Shown: piece after piece, positions 40,196 to 51,100 of the stretch
Layout: every line of letters begins with the position of its first letter
How positions within the stretch are numbered: position 1 is the stretch's first letter
Assembly (NCBI GenBank): GCA_015063135.1
Contig: SUTA01000011.1
Coordinates: forward strand, 1 to 64,000
Source: Thermoplasmata archaeon
GTDB lineage: Archaea; Thermoplasmatota; Thermoplasmata; Methanomassiliicoccales; Methanomethylophilaceae
Direction of reading: 5' to 3'
Length of the DNA stretch: 64,000 nucleotides
Program-made: the position numbers and the translations under genes
The notes under the pieces: model-generated
Seen by the model: the letters and a program-made list of their open reading frames with translations, nothing else
The model's database searches: none
Told to the model about the DNA's origin: nothing

Positions 40196-41505
40196 ACTAC
40201 CTCCCGAAGCTCAAGCAGATCAACGACAAGTACCGCATGTTCCATGCGATGACCCCGGATACCGAGTCCGACGCCAAGTTCCTGTTCTCCGCCAAGGACA
40301 ACCTCACGTCCATTGATATGGAGACCTGCGCCGGGTCCAGGATCCTCGGAGGCTACAGGCCCGCCTTCGACGCCACGGCCATCGCGAAGCTCAGGGACGC
40401 CGGCGGGAAGCTCATCGGCAAGACCAACATGGACGAGTTCGGTTTCGGCACGTTCTCCACCAACTCCGGCTGGGAGATCCCCAGGAACCCCCACGACCTC
40501 GAGAGGGCGTGCGGCGGATCGTCCGGGGGATCGGCATGCGCCGCATCCGCCCTGGAGGGCCACGTATCCCTGGGAGTGTCCACGGGAGGGTCCATCTGCT
40601 GTCCCGCGTCTTTCTGCGGGGTCTACGGCATCGCGCCCACCTACGGGCGCGTCTCCAGGTACGGGCTCATCGACTACGGCAACTCCCTGGACAAGATCGG
40701 GGTGCTGTCCTCCGATGCCCGCGACCTGAGGAGGTACATGGACGTCATCAAGGGGAAGGACCCCAAGGACCCCACATCCTGCGTCCAGCCCGACGGATGG
40801 GGGGAGGCATCCTTGAAATCCGTGGCGGTGCCCAAGGAGGGCATCGAGGGGCTCTCGAAGGATGTGGAATCCGCATTCAGGAAGTTCGCGGACGAGATGG
40901 TCAGGATGGGGGTGGATGTGGATTACGTCGACATGCCCTCCCTGAAGTACGCCATGCCCGCCTATTATGTCCTGGCGACGTCCGAGGCATCCACCAACCT
41001 GGCGAGGTACGTCGGCATGAGGTACGGCCAGCAGGAGGGGGACCTGTCCCTCAAGTTCGACGACTACTTCAGCAGCTTCCGCTCCAAGTACTTCGGTGAT
41101 GAGGCCAAGAGGAGGATCCTCCTGGGAACCTTCACCCGCATGGCCGGGTACAGCGACAGGTACTACGCCAAGGCCAGGCAGGTCAGGAACGTCGTCATCA
41201 ACGATTACAAGAGGGTGCTGGCGGACCATGACGCGGTCCTGGCTCCCACCATGCCCTTCACCGCTCCCAGGTTCGACGAGATCTCCAAGATGTCAGCCCT
41301 GGACTCCTACAAGGCGGACTACCTCACCGTCCCGGCGAACCTCGCCGGAACCCCGCACATGTCCCTGCCCTGCGGCTACGACCCCAACGGGATGCCCGTC
41401 GGCATGCAGTTCGTCGCCGACCATTGGAACGAGGGCGTGCTCTTCGACATCGCGGAGAGATGGCAGAGCGAGTTCGAGCTCAAGAGGCCGGAGGTGAGCG
41501 TATGA
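40192..41505 (+). CDS. gatA: Asp/Glu-tRNA amidotransferase subunit A
   Basis: The 437-residue amidase-signature enzyme contains the Ser-cisSer-Lys triad: Lys in FLFSAKDNLTS, the first Ser in GGSSGGSACA and the nucleophile Ser in SLGVSTGGSICCPASFCGVYG. It releases ammonia from Gln or Asn for GatB. It is somewhat shorter than bacterial GatA. It overlaps gatC and gatB by 4 nt each. In archaea GatCAB usually serves Asn-tRNA(Asn) synthesis while GatDE serves Gln. Confidence 0.93.
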   Translation: MNYLPKLKQINDKYRMFHAMTPDTESDAKFLFSAKDNLTSIDMETCAGSRILGGYRPAFDATAIAKLRDAGGKLIGKTNMDEFGFGTFSTNSGWEIPRNPHDLERACGGSSGGSACAASALEGHVSLGVSTGGSICCPASFCGVYGIAPTYGRVSRYGLIDYGNSLDKIGVLSSDARDLRRYMDVIKGKDPKDPTSCVQPDGWGEASLKSVAVPKEGIEGLSKDVESAFRKFADEMVRMGVDVDYVDMPSLKYAMPAYYVLATSEASTNLARYVGMRYGQQEGDLSLKFDDYFSSFRSKYFGDEAKRRILLGTFTRMAGYSDRYYAKARQVRNVVINDYKRVLADHDAVLAPTMPFTAPRFDEISKMSALDSYKADYLTVPANLAGTPHMSLPCGYDPNGMPVGMQFVADHWNEGVLFDIAERWQSEFELKRPEVSV

Positions 41506-42842
41506 AGATCGGATTGGAGATCCATGTCCAGCTGCCGACCAAGAGCAAGATGTTCTGCTCCTGCCCCACCACAGACGCCCCCGCGCCCAACACACACGTG
41601 TGCCCCACCTGCCTGGGGATGCCCGGGTCCAGGCCGGTCCTGAACAGGAAGGTCCTGGAGTACGGCATCATGCTGGCGAAGATGCTGGGGTGCAAGGTCG
41701 CGGATACTGCCTGGTTCAGCAGGAAGACCTACTTCTACCCGGACATGTCCAAGAGCGTCCAGATCACCCAGTACGACAACCCCATCGGGGAGGGCGGGGT
41801 GTACATGCTCAACGGCAAGAAGCCCATCAGGATCACCAGGATCCATGTGGAGGAGGACCCCGGCAAGACCAAGAGGGTCGGGGACCTGTCCTCGCTCGTC
41901 GACTACAACAGGTCCGGCATCCCGCTGGCGGAGATCGTCACCGAGCCCGACCTGTCCACCCCCGCCGAGGCGAGGGAGTTCCTCGGTCAGCTCATCGCGG
42001 ACATCAGGCACGTCATCGACCTGCCCGGCGACGGCGAGAGGAGCATCCGCTGCGACTGCAACATCTCCGTCGGCAAGGAGAGGTGCGAGGTCAAGAACGT
42101 AACCGGCCTGAAGAACGTCGAGAGGGCGCTGACTTTCGAGTACATCAGGCAGAGCAAGATCCTCAAGGCCGGCGGGAAGATAGAGAGGGAGACCAGACGT
42201 TTCGACGAGGAGCGCGGCGTCACCATCTCCGTCAGGAAGAAGGAGTTCGAGGCCGATTACGGCTACATCGACGAGCCCGACCTGGGGATATACCACATCA
42301 AGGCCATGGCCGATGCGATCAAGATAAGGGAGAGCCCCCAGCAGATGGCCGCCAGGATGGTCTCCGAGTACGGGATAGACCAGAAGATGGCCAAGCAGCT
42401 CATCGCCACGTCCGTCAGCGTCGCGGAGCTGTTCGAGAGGGTCGCCAGGGAGACCGACGTCCAGAACGCGGTCAAGTGGGTGGCCGGCCCGGTCAGCGCC
42501 CACTGGAAGTCCCTGCAGGAGGGCGACGATGCGTCCGATGATATCGTTGCAGCCGTCAGGAGGTTCGCCGCCGGAGAGATCACCGACGCCGAGTGCGGGA
42601 TGCAGATCAAGTGCCGCCTGACCGGCGAGGACGCCGAGGCAGCCGCCGCCGGGTCCGCGGACCTGGAGGCCCTGATCGAGCAGGTCATCGCCGAGAACCC
42701 GGGCGTCGTCGCGGATTACGCCAAGAACGACAAGGCCATCAACAAGGTCATCGGCTCGGTCATGAGGCAGTCCGGTGGGAAGTACTCCTCTGCGGAAGTC
42801 GTCGGGGCCGCCAAGAGGATCCTGGAATCCAAGATGCAGCGA
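41502..42842 (+). CDS. gatB: Asp/Glu-tRNA amidotransferase subunit B
   Basis: The protein begins MKIGLEIHVQLPTKSKMFCS and carries the zinc site CSCP...CPTCLG, YFYPDMSKSVQITQYDNPIG and the kinase-like core with GIPLAEIVTEPDLSTP. The C-terminal YqeY-like helical domain ends AAKRILESKMQ at CGA 42840-42842, giving 446 residues. The standard frame would continue 53 residues of Arg/Pro-rich nonsense into the 3' end of aspS. GatB phosphorylates the misacylated Asp-tRNA and transfers ammonia to it. Confidence 0.93.
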
Positions 42843-42922
42843 ACCGTTCAACATCTGGCACATGCATTGGGCGCATCGCATTTCGATAGGATTGCCCCAG
42901 GGGCGGTCAAAAGGGAAAGGAA

Positions 42923-42936
42923 GGGGCCGGAGCCCC
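42923..42936. terminator. Hairpin between gatB and aspS
   Basis: GGGGC, loop CGGA, GCCCC, 80 nt after the gatB CGA and 10 nt beyond the aspS stop, followed on the plus strand by TGTTG. Confidence 0.4.
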
Positions 42937-42945
42937 TGTTGAGTC

Positions 42946-44763
42946 TCACTCGGTCTCGGATTCGTCGAACTCGCCGATGTCCAGGTCCCCGGCGAGGGAG
43001 ATGATCTGGAGCTCCTCGAGCTTGTCGTCGTCGATCTTGGACGGGGACCCGTCGAGCAGGGAGACCGCCCTCTTGTTCTTGGGGAAGGCGATAACGTCCC
43101 TGATGGAGTCCTTCTGCAGCAGGATCGCGCACAGTCTGTCCACTCCGATGGCGATCCCCCCGTGGGGAGGGGCGCCGAAGGACAGCATCTGCACGAAGTA
43201 GCCGAAGTTCCTCTCGATCCTCTCGTCGTCCAGGCCGAGCTTGTGGAACACCTGCTTCTGCATCTCCACGTTGTGGATACGCAAGGATCCGGATCCCAGC
43301 TCGTTCCCGTTCAGGCACAGGTCGAAGCAGGCGCCGCCGACGTTCTCGTCCATGGGGTCGCCCTCGGGGAGGACGAACGGGTGGTGGAACGCATCGCACT
43401 TGCCGGAGACGGGGTCGACCTCGTACATGGGGCACTGGTCCATCCAGAAGAACTGGTTGACGTCCTTGGGCACGATGTCCAGGTCCTCGGCGATCTTCTT
43501 CCTGAGGAACCCTGCGGACTCGTAGGTGGCCTTCCAGGGACCGGCGACGATGAACAGCAGGTCCCCCTCCTCCGCGCCCATGGTCTTCTTTATGTTCTCG
43601 AGGATCTCGGGCGTGAAGTACTTCACGATGTTGCTCTCCAGCTTGCCGTCGGTGCACCTCATCCAGGTCAGGCCTCCGAGGCCGACCTTCTTGGCGTAGG
43701 CGATGTACCTGTCGACGTCGTTCCTGCCGATCTTCTCGCCGGCGATCTCCGCCTTCAGGTTGATCCCGGCGACGATGCCGCCCTGCGCCAGGATGTTCTG
43801 GAATATCTTGTAGGGGGCGTCTTTCACGACCTCGGTGAGCTTGACGAACTCGAGGCCGTACCTCATGTCGGGCTTGTCGGACCCGAACCTCTCCATGGCG
43901 TCGCGGTAGCCGATGTGGGGGAACGGGGTCTTCAGGCCCTCGTCGTACAGGCCCTTCCAGATGTAGGACATCATGCCCTCCATCATGTCCTGGATGTCCT
44001 TCATGTCCACGAAGGACATCTCCAGGTCCAGCTGGGTGAACTCGGGCTGCCTGTCCTTCCTGGAATCCTCGTCGCGGAAGCATCTGGCCACCTGGTAGTA
44101 GCGGTCCATGCTGGCGACCATCAGCATCTGCTTGAACTGCTGGGGGGACTGGGGCAGGGCGTAGAACATGCCGGGGTGGATCCTGGACGGGACTACGTAG
44201 TCCCTGGCGCCCTCTGGGGTGGACCTGCCCAGGATGGGGGTCTCGATCTCGAGGAAGCCGTTCTGCTCCAGGTACTGCCTGGCGAGGTGGACCAGCCTGC
44301 TCCTGAACTCCATGGCCTGGATCATCTCGGTCCTGCGGAGGTCCAGGTACCTGTACTTCATCCTGATGTCCTCGTCGGGGAGGACGCCCTCCTTCTGGTC
44401 TCCCAGCTCGAACGGGGGAAGGGCGGACTTGTTGAGCAGCTCCGCGCTCGTGATCAGCACCTCCACCTCTCCGGTGGGGTTCCTGGCATCCTCGGTGCCC
44501 TCGACCCTCTTCCTGACCCTGCCGTTGATCTGCACGCAGGATTCGCGGGAGAAGGTGGCCATGACGGCCTCCAGAGCCTTGGCGTCCGCTCCGGATGCCA
44601 GGTCCTCGGGGTCGAAGACGACCTGTGTGATGCCGTACCTGTCAGCCAGGTCGATGAAGGCGACGCCGCCGTGGTCCCTGGAGAACCTGACCCATCCCTG
44701 GAGGCAGACCTCCTTTCCGATGTCGGCGGACCTGAGGTCGCCGCAAGTGTTCGTTCTTCTCAT
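42946..44763 (-). CDS. aspS: Aspartyl-tRNA synthetase, bacterial type
   Basis: The 605-residue enzyme is of the bacterial architecture: the OB-fold opening RTNTCGDLRSADIGKEVCLQ and GWVRFSRDHGGVAFIDLADR, class II motif 2 in CFRDEDSRKDRQPEFTQLDL, a GAD insertion domain around residues 285-420, and motif 3 GGIAIGVDRLCAILL. Archaeal AspRS is normally about 430 residues and lacks the GAD insertion, so this gene was probably acquired from bacteria. Lying against gatCAB, it is likely non-discriminating, charging both tRNA(Asp) and tRNA(Asn). ATG 44763 is chosen because homology starts there. Stop TGA. Confidence 0.93.
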   Translation of the reverse strand: MRRTNTCGDLRSADIGKEVCLQGWVRFSRDHGGVAFIDLADRYGITQVVFDPEDLASGADAKALEAVMATFSRESCVQINGRVRKRVEGTEDARNPTGEVEVLITSAELLNKSALPPFELGDQKEGVLPDEDIRMKYRYLDLRRTEMIQAMEFRSRLVHLARQYLEQNGFLEIETPILGRSTPEGARDYVVPSRIHPGMFYALPQSPQQFKQMLMVASMDRYYQVARCFRDEDSRKDRQPEFTQLDLEMSFVDMKDIQDMMEGMMSYIWKGLYDEGLKTPFPHIGYRDAMERFGSDKPDMRYGLEFVKLTEVVKDAPYKIFQNILAQGGIVAGINLKAEIAGEKIGRNDVDRYIAYAKKVGLGGLTWMRCTDGKLESNIVKYFTPEILENIKKTMGAEEGDLLFIVAGPWKATYESAGFLRKKIAEDLDIVPKDVNQFFWMDQCPMYEVDPVSGKCDAFHHPFVLPEGDPMDENVGGACFDLCLNGNELGSGSLRIHNVEMQKQVFHKLGLDDERIERNFGYFVQMLSFGAPPHGGIAIGVDRLCAILLQKDSIRDVIAFPKNKRAVSLLDGSPSKIDDDKLEELQIISLAGDLDIGEFDESETE

Positions 44764-45146
44764 GTGAGATGCCTCTGTTAATGCGCGCACCTATCCTTAT
44801 CGGGTATTTATAGGGTGGGTGGGGACGATGCGATTGAGGCGGCCGGGCGCATCGGCCCTGATCGATTCGCGGATGATTCGGATCCCTGTATCAGGTCGAT
44901 AGTGCCAGACATGGAATTCTATCCCATCAGGTTTGTCGATGCGCCGTCGTTACGGCGGCTTCAATCCCCTTACCTGCACGTCCGGGCCGAGAGGGCCACA
45001 TTCTCAGCCCATTTCCAAGCGGACCATCCATTAACACGGTTAAAGTTAGCAAAACGCTTGCAGTTGGATGGAACGTTTCAGACGTGCCTATAAATATTAT
45101 GTATGTGGGTAACCCAAGAATATTGCCAGAACCGGAAGTGGTGATT
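44764..45146. promoter_or_regulatory. Divergent intergenic region between aspS and the giant surface-protein gene
   Basis: No convincing gene lies here. A short open frame at 44815-45093 has no start signal or homology. The segment holds the promoter of the giant gene and a 13-mer AGTGCCAGACATG (44901-44913) that also occurs at 1815-1827, each followed by GAATT after a base or less. Confidence 0.5.
45088..45096 (+). promoter_or_regulatory. TATA box of the giant surface-protein gene
   Basis: CTATAAATA lies about 55 nt before ATG 45147. With a start 25 nt downstream, the mRNA would have a leader of about 30 nt containing GGAAGTGGTG just before the ATG. Confidence 0.6.
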
Positions 45147-48100
45147 ATGCGTAGGCTGTCAATCATTGTCATGGTCCTGATGGTCGCTGCGGCCTCCCTT
45201 GCAGCGTTCGCCCTGGACCATACCGGCGCTTTAGAAGAGTCCGCCACGGATGCCGAGGAGCCCGCGGTCGTGCAGGCGGGCACATGGGCCGACCTGCAGA
45301 ACCAGATCAACTCAGCTCAGGGGTTCACGAGGATACTCATCACGGAGAACATTGAGGGGCCGGGAGATTCTTGCATCACCATCGAAGGCAAGAACATCGA
45401 GCTGGACCTTAACGGCCATGTCATCGATGCTAAGCGCACCGTGCCAGGTTTCAGGGGCGGAGTCATAAGCATCAATTATGGATCCGTCGTCAAGATCTAC
45501 GACAGCGGCGAGGGCGGCGCCATTACTGGTGGCAATGCCGGGCGCGGCGGCGGGATCTACATGGAGGATGCCACGCAGGTGACCCTGGAGGGTATCGCCA
45601 TCAGGGGGAACGAGGCCGCTGCCGAGGGAGGGGCCATCTACATCAGTGGGAGCAGTACGTCGACCGGCGCATTGGCTATCACAGACTGCTGGATCGATAA
45701 CAACGTCGCAGCCGGGAATGGCGGCGGAATCGCCAACTACGGCAGTCTGGACATAAACGGCGAGACCTTGATAGAGAGCAACCAGTCCCGTGCGAGCGGC
45801 GGTGGAGTGTACTCCGCCGGGAACATGAGCCTCAACAGCGGGGGCATCTCGTTCAACACGGCGGCGGCCAACGGCGGCGGAATCGCAAGCTGCGGCGGAT
45901 CGCTCGCCATTCACGACGGGAACCTGCTGGAGAACAAGGCCATGGCCGGGCGCGGCGGAGCGGTTTATGCCTGGTTCGGCGACAATTCATCCACGGGGGA
46001 GCTCTATCTCTACGGCGGGACGATAGCCGGTAACAGCGCAGCGGAATTCGGCGGCGGAATATCGACGTGCTGCAAGACGATGGCATCCGGGACCATTGTC
46101 GTGAATGAGAACAGCTGCTCGAACAACATCGGCAACAACCTCCTTCTCTACGGTACGGTGCTCGGCATCGGCGAGATCGACGATGAGTCGGTCATAGACA
46201 TCAACGGCGCCGGCGACAACCAGAGGCTGACGTTCGGACTGTGGGATTCCGGGACATCCGAGAAGGTCTTCACGTGCAAAGAGGACCCCGAGCATTTCGT
46301 CTTCAACGGCATCGACTACTGGCATACCATGGATGTCATCTATTTCGACATCAACGGCAGATCGGGGAACGATCTCAAGTCCACAGTGGAGGGCGGCGCC
46401 GAGGGCGGGCTGAGGAAGGTCATCCTGCAGGGCGACGGCGCATCGATCCACACCTCGAAGAAGATGTACGTGGAGGATGGGAGGAACGTCGTCCTGGACA
46501 CCAACGGGAACACCATCTACAGGGACAACGACGGCAACAAGGAGTCGAACGGCCATGTGGTCGAGGTGCGCGATGGTACGATGTTCACCCTGATGGACAG
46601 CAAGTACGAGGAAGGGGACGAGAACTACAAGGGCGGCATCTACGACGGGAACGCCAAGCATGGCGGCGGCTTCAACATAGGCGGGGACTGCACGCTGATC
46701 GTCCAGAGCGGATACATAGCGAACAACAGGGGAGGGGACGGCGGCGCGATCTACTGCTACGGAAGGCTGATCATGACGGGCGGCACCGTCATCAACAACG
46801 AGGCCACCGACGCCGGCGGCGCAATCTACCTGGACGAGGACAACGGCAGCGCGTACATCAGGAACGTCATATTCAAGGACAACTGGGGGGACGAGGCCGG
46901 AGCCATATACTTCGAGGGCCCTGGAACCCTGATCGATTGCAACTTCGACCACAACGTGGCCAAGGACGGGTGCGGAGGGGCCATCATCATAGACGAGGGC
47001 GCGCACGTCGTAATCGAGAGCACGAAGATCCAGAACGGGGAGTCGGACGAGGACGGCGGAGCCATATTCCTCAAGGACGGCGAACTCAAACTGAGCGGCT
47101 GCCTCATCGATAACAACGTGGCCGTCCACGGAGGCGGCGGCGCCCTGATAATGAGGAAGGGATGCAGCGCCGAGATCCGCGATTGCAACATCAGCTTCAA
47201 CTCCGCCGGCTTCAAGGACGAGGACAACCAGTACGACGGCGGCGCGGTCTACAACAGGGGAAACCTCTCCGTCTGGGACAGCTACATAGAGCATAACCAG
47301 GCCGGCAATCTGGGAGGCGGCATCTATGCCGAGGACGGCCGTACGAGCGTGACCAACACCAACATGGAGGGCAACAAGGCCTACCGCCACGGCGGTTGCT
47401 TCTACATGAAGAAGACCGAGGTCGTCCTCGACAACGTCCAGATGAACGGAAGCACAGCGATGATCCGCAACGGCGGTGCCGTCTACATGGACAAGGATGC
47501 GACCCTCAAGATGAAGGACGTCATCATCAGCAAGAGCAAGGCGCTCGAGTACGGCGGTGCCATCTGCATGACCGACGACGCAGACGAGATCTCGATCGCC
47601 GGGAACATGTACATCAAGGACAACCAGGCGGCGAACGGCAGCAGCGTGTACCTGCCGAATAAGAAGAAGATAACCATCGCGGGCCCGTTGGCGGAGGGCA
47701 GCACGATGCAGATCGACCTCGAGAGCACGAAGGGGGTCTTCACGAAAGGCTACTCGGAGCACAACCCCGAAGTCGACCCGTCCGCGTTCTTCTTCGCGAT
47801 AGCGCCGCTCGGAGCCAAGCTGGTAGACGGCGAGGCGAGCATCGAGCTCGATACCGGCTACGAGGGGGCCGATTACTTCATCCCCAAGAAGGACCAGATC
47901 GTAATCGACAGGACCAGGATAGACAGCAGGAACTGGATGGCCGGCGTATCCGGCGAGAGGAAGCTCAACGAGATCAACCTGATGGGGACCAACGAATCCG
48001 CCACCAAGAAGCTCAACGACGATTTCTGCGATAACATCCAGTGGTTCTCCACCGGTGCGTACAAGCATCAGACATACACCATCCCGGAGCAGCTTGACAT

Positions 48101-51100
48101 GGGGGTCCGCATGATCGAGGTATGCCTCACCAACCAGTACATGACGTGGGGCTTCTTCAAGGACAGCAACCACGATGATAAGAAGAACCTCTGGCTGATG
48201 GAGTACACCTTCGACGGCCTGTTCTACTGCAAGGGTCCCGACAAGGGCGGAGACTTCCTCTCCCTGGCCACGGTTCTGGGGTGGGTCAAGGAGTTCCTCA
48301 CGAACCATCCCTCCGAGACCATAATCATCGATGTGAAGTTCAACCACAAGGGTAGTTTCGGCACGACGATGGATAGGATGGGCGACATCCTGACGGGGCT
48401 GGCCGAAGAAAAGAACCCATCCACGGGGGAGCCGTTCCTGTTGTTCTACGGGGATAATCCGCTGGCGAAGATCATCGAATACCCGCATCTGAAGGACTGC
48501 CGCGGGAAGATAGTGATAATCGCCGAGGAAGACAGGATCCAAAATAAGATAGGCGGCATGGATCCCACGCAAATCGGCGCCAAGGTCGAGAAGAACGCCG
48601 CCCCCAACATCCTCTCCGATCCCATAGACGGTATCCTGGAGAGGACGACCGCGTACGAGTCTTACGATCTGACGAAATTCTACCTCAAGCACTTCGACTT
48701 GGACATACCCACTACGGCGGAACACCGCGAGCCGCAGAAGGACATAGCTTACATCATCCACTCCAACGTGGACCATGACATCTTCAAGCATCCGCTGGAA
48801 GCCGCGAAGATCGTCAATCTCCTGTACCTGTACGACGGGCCGGTGTTCCTCATCCCGGGGAAGTACCGCGGGATGATATGGGTGGACGGAGTGGAGCCCG
48901 ACATCGCGTACGCCTCGTGGAATTCCAATTACAGGGTAGTCAACCACCATTGCGACATCACAGTGTATCCCGGAATATCCGGTTTCGATGTTCAAAAGTA
49001 CGCGCTGTTGGAGGAGACCAAGATAACGATCCCGGGAAACATCTACGAGAGCATGACGGATTTCAAGGGGTGGTTGGTGTCCGACAAGAACGGCGTGCGG
49101 ACGCTATCCGCCGGCGAGACCTACACGGTTGTCGGGGATGTGACTTTCACCGCGATCTGGGATACGTCGAACCAGAAGCCCCTGCAGGTGATATGGGCGG
49201 ACGGCTCCGATGCCGACGGCCTGCGCCCCGACAAGATAGAGGTGCATTTCATGAACGGTGACACCATGGTCGGGACGGGAACCGCAGTGGCGTCAGACGG
49301 GTGGCTCTTTTGGTACTCTGTGGATGAAAGCGTCGACAGCGTCAAGCCCGTATGGGAAGGACACGTTGCCGATTTACCTGTGGAAGTGATCGAAGGCATT
49401 ACGTGGTACGGAGTGGACGGGGACGGAACCTACCAGTACTCCTTCGCGGGGCATGATGAGACCGGATTCTCCTTGACCCTGAGGCATTCGCCCACGGTCC
49501 AGGTGAAGGTGTCATGGATGGGCGACGAGGAGACGGACCGCCCCGACAGCGTGACCGTCTATCTGATGGACGGCGGATACCTGGCGGGGACAGGCGTGGC
49601 AACGGCCGCCAGCGGCTGGAAGTGCGCCATCAAGGCCACGGGCTCCTCGGGGGATGCCCTCATCCAGTACACGGCCACGATCGCTCCCGTTCCCGGGTAC
49701 TCCGTGAGCTCCATCGCCACCAACGTCCTCGTCGTAAAGAGCACCTCGGACAACAACGTCCTGGTCCTGTGGGATGACGGGCGCAACGAGGCCAACCACC
49801 GTCCCAACAAGATAACGCTGAACTACGACGCCAAGTCGACAGACGTCTACAGCCCCGAGGCGACGAAGAGCTGGAGCTATGCGCACATAGACTACGCGGG
49901 CGATGCAGCCGGCCTCGTCGTATCGGAGATAGAGGGATATACCACTACCGTGGAGAAGGTCGGCGAAGTCTTCGTCATAACTAACAGCTGGACGGCGGTC
50001 ACGGTCGATTTCGTGATACACTGGACGGACGAGGACGAGGACCCCGTGGTCCGTCCCGATGATGTCGTGCTTAACTTCATGCCCGGTAACGATTTCATGC
50101 TCCCGGACGGCGAGAGCGTCACCTTCACCTACAAGACCATGAGTGGGGATGAAATCGACCCCGCTGACATGGGCAACTAGCCCGCCGGCCTGTACATGGT
50201 CGAGGCGACCTTCAACGCACCGTCCAAGCCCTACCACAACGCGACGTTCTCCTCCGTGTTCCAGGTCAGGGGCGAGGACATCGATTCCACCATGTACCGC
50301 GTGAGCCTGCCGAGCTGGGAGTATGGCGATTACGATGAGAACAAAAATGTCCTGCAGATAATGTATGACGACGGCATTTCCGCTTACAAGCATCCCGAGG
50401 GGGAATCGCCTATCATCAAGTATGTCCTTCTCGGCAATGAACCGGTTCCTGTAACGGATCCGCCAGGCAAATTGATGTACGGGATCTACTCGGTGACCGT
50501 GTCCTACCCCAAGACGGAATCGTATCCGCCTTACTCCGTCACGACGCTATTCCAAGTGAAGCCCCCCGTAGAATTTCCCACGTTCGCGTACGACGTCCAG
50601 ATGCCCGGATGGGTTTACGGAGGATACGATGAGGAAGTCAACAAGGCGACGGCGGTCGATGCCGAAGGCAAACCATACCACCATCCGCGCGAAGAAGAAG
50701 CAGTCGTGACCTATTGGAAGTGGAACGACGATGGCGAGCTGGTCCAGATGGTGCCGGGCACCGGCAAGGGCCAGGTGGACTTCAATACGCTGGCTCCGGG
50801 CACGTACCTCGCGAAGATAGATTATGAGGGGAATACTCAGGCGGTGCCGTATCCGGCTCTGAGCGCATCGGTCCTGTTCCAGGTGACTTCGGACATCGGG
50901 AGCAGGCTCGACTTCGAGCTGCATATGCCCAGCTGGGTTAGCGGCAAGTACTCCGCATCCGTCAACAAGCCCTATCTCACCGGAAGCGACGGTTCCAACG
51001 TGTACTATCATCCTAACGGGATATCCCCCACATTCACCTACGCGGATATGGCCGGGAACCCGGTGACGCCATCCAATAACCTCGGGGTAGGCGTCTACAG

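Noticed and set aside
44815-45093. Open frame between aspS and the giant gene
   Set aside because: No start signal, no homology, and it runs over the TATA box of the giant gene.
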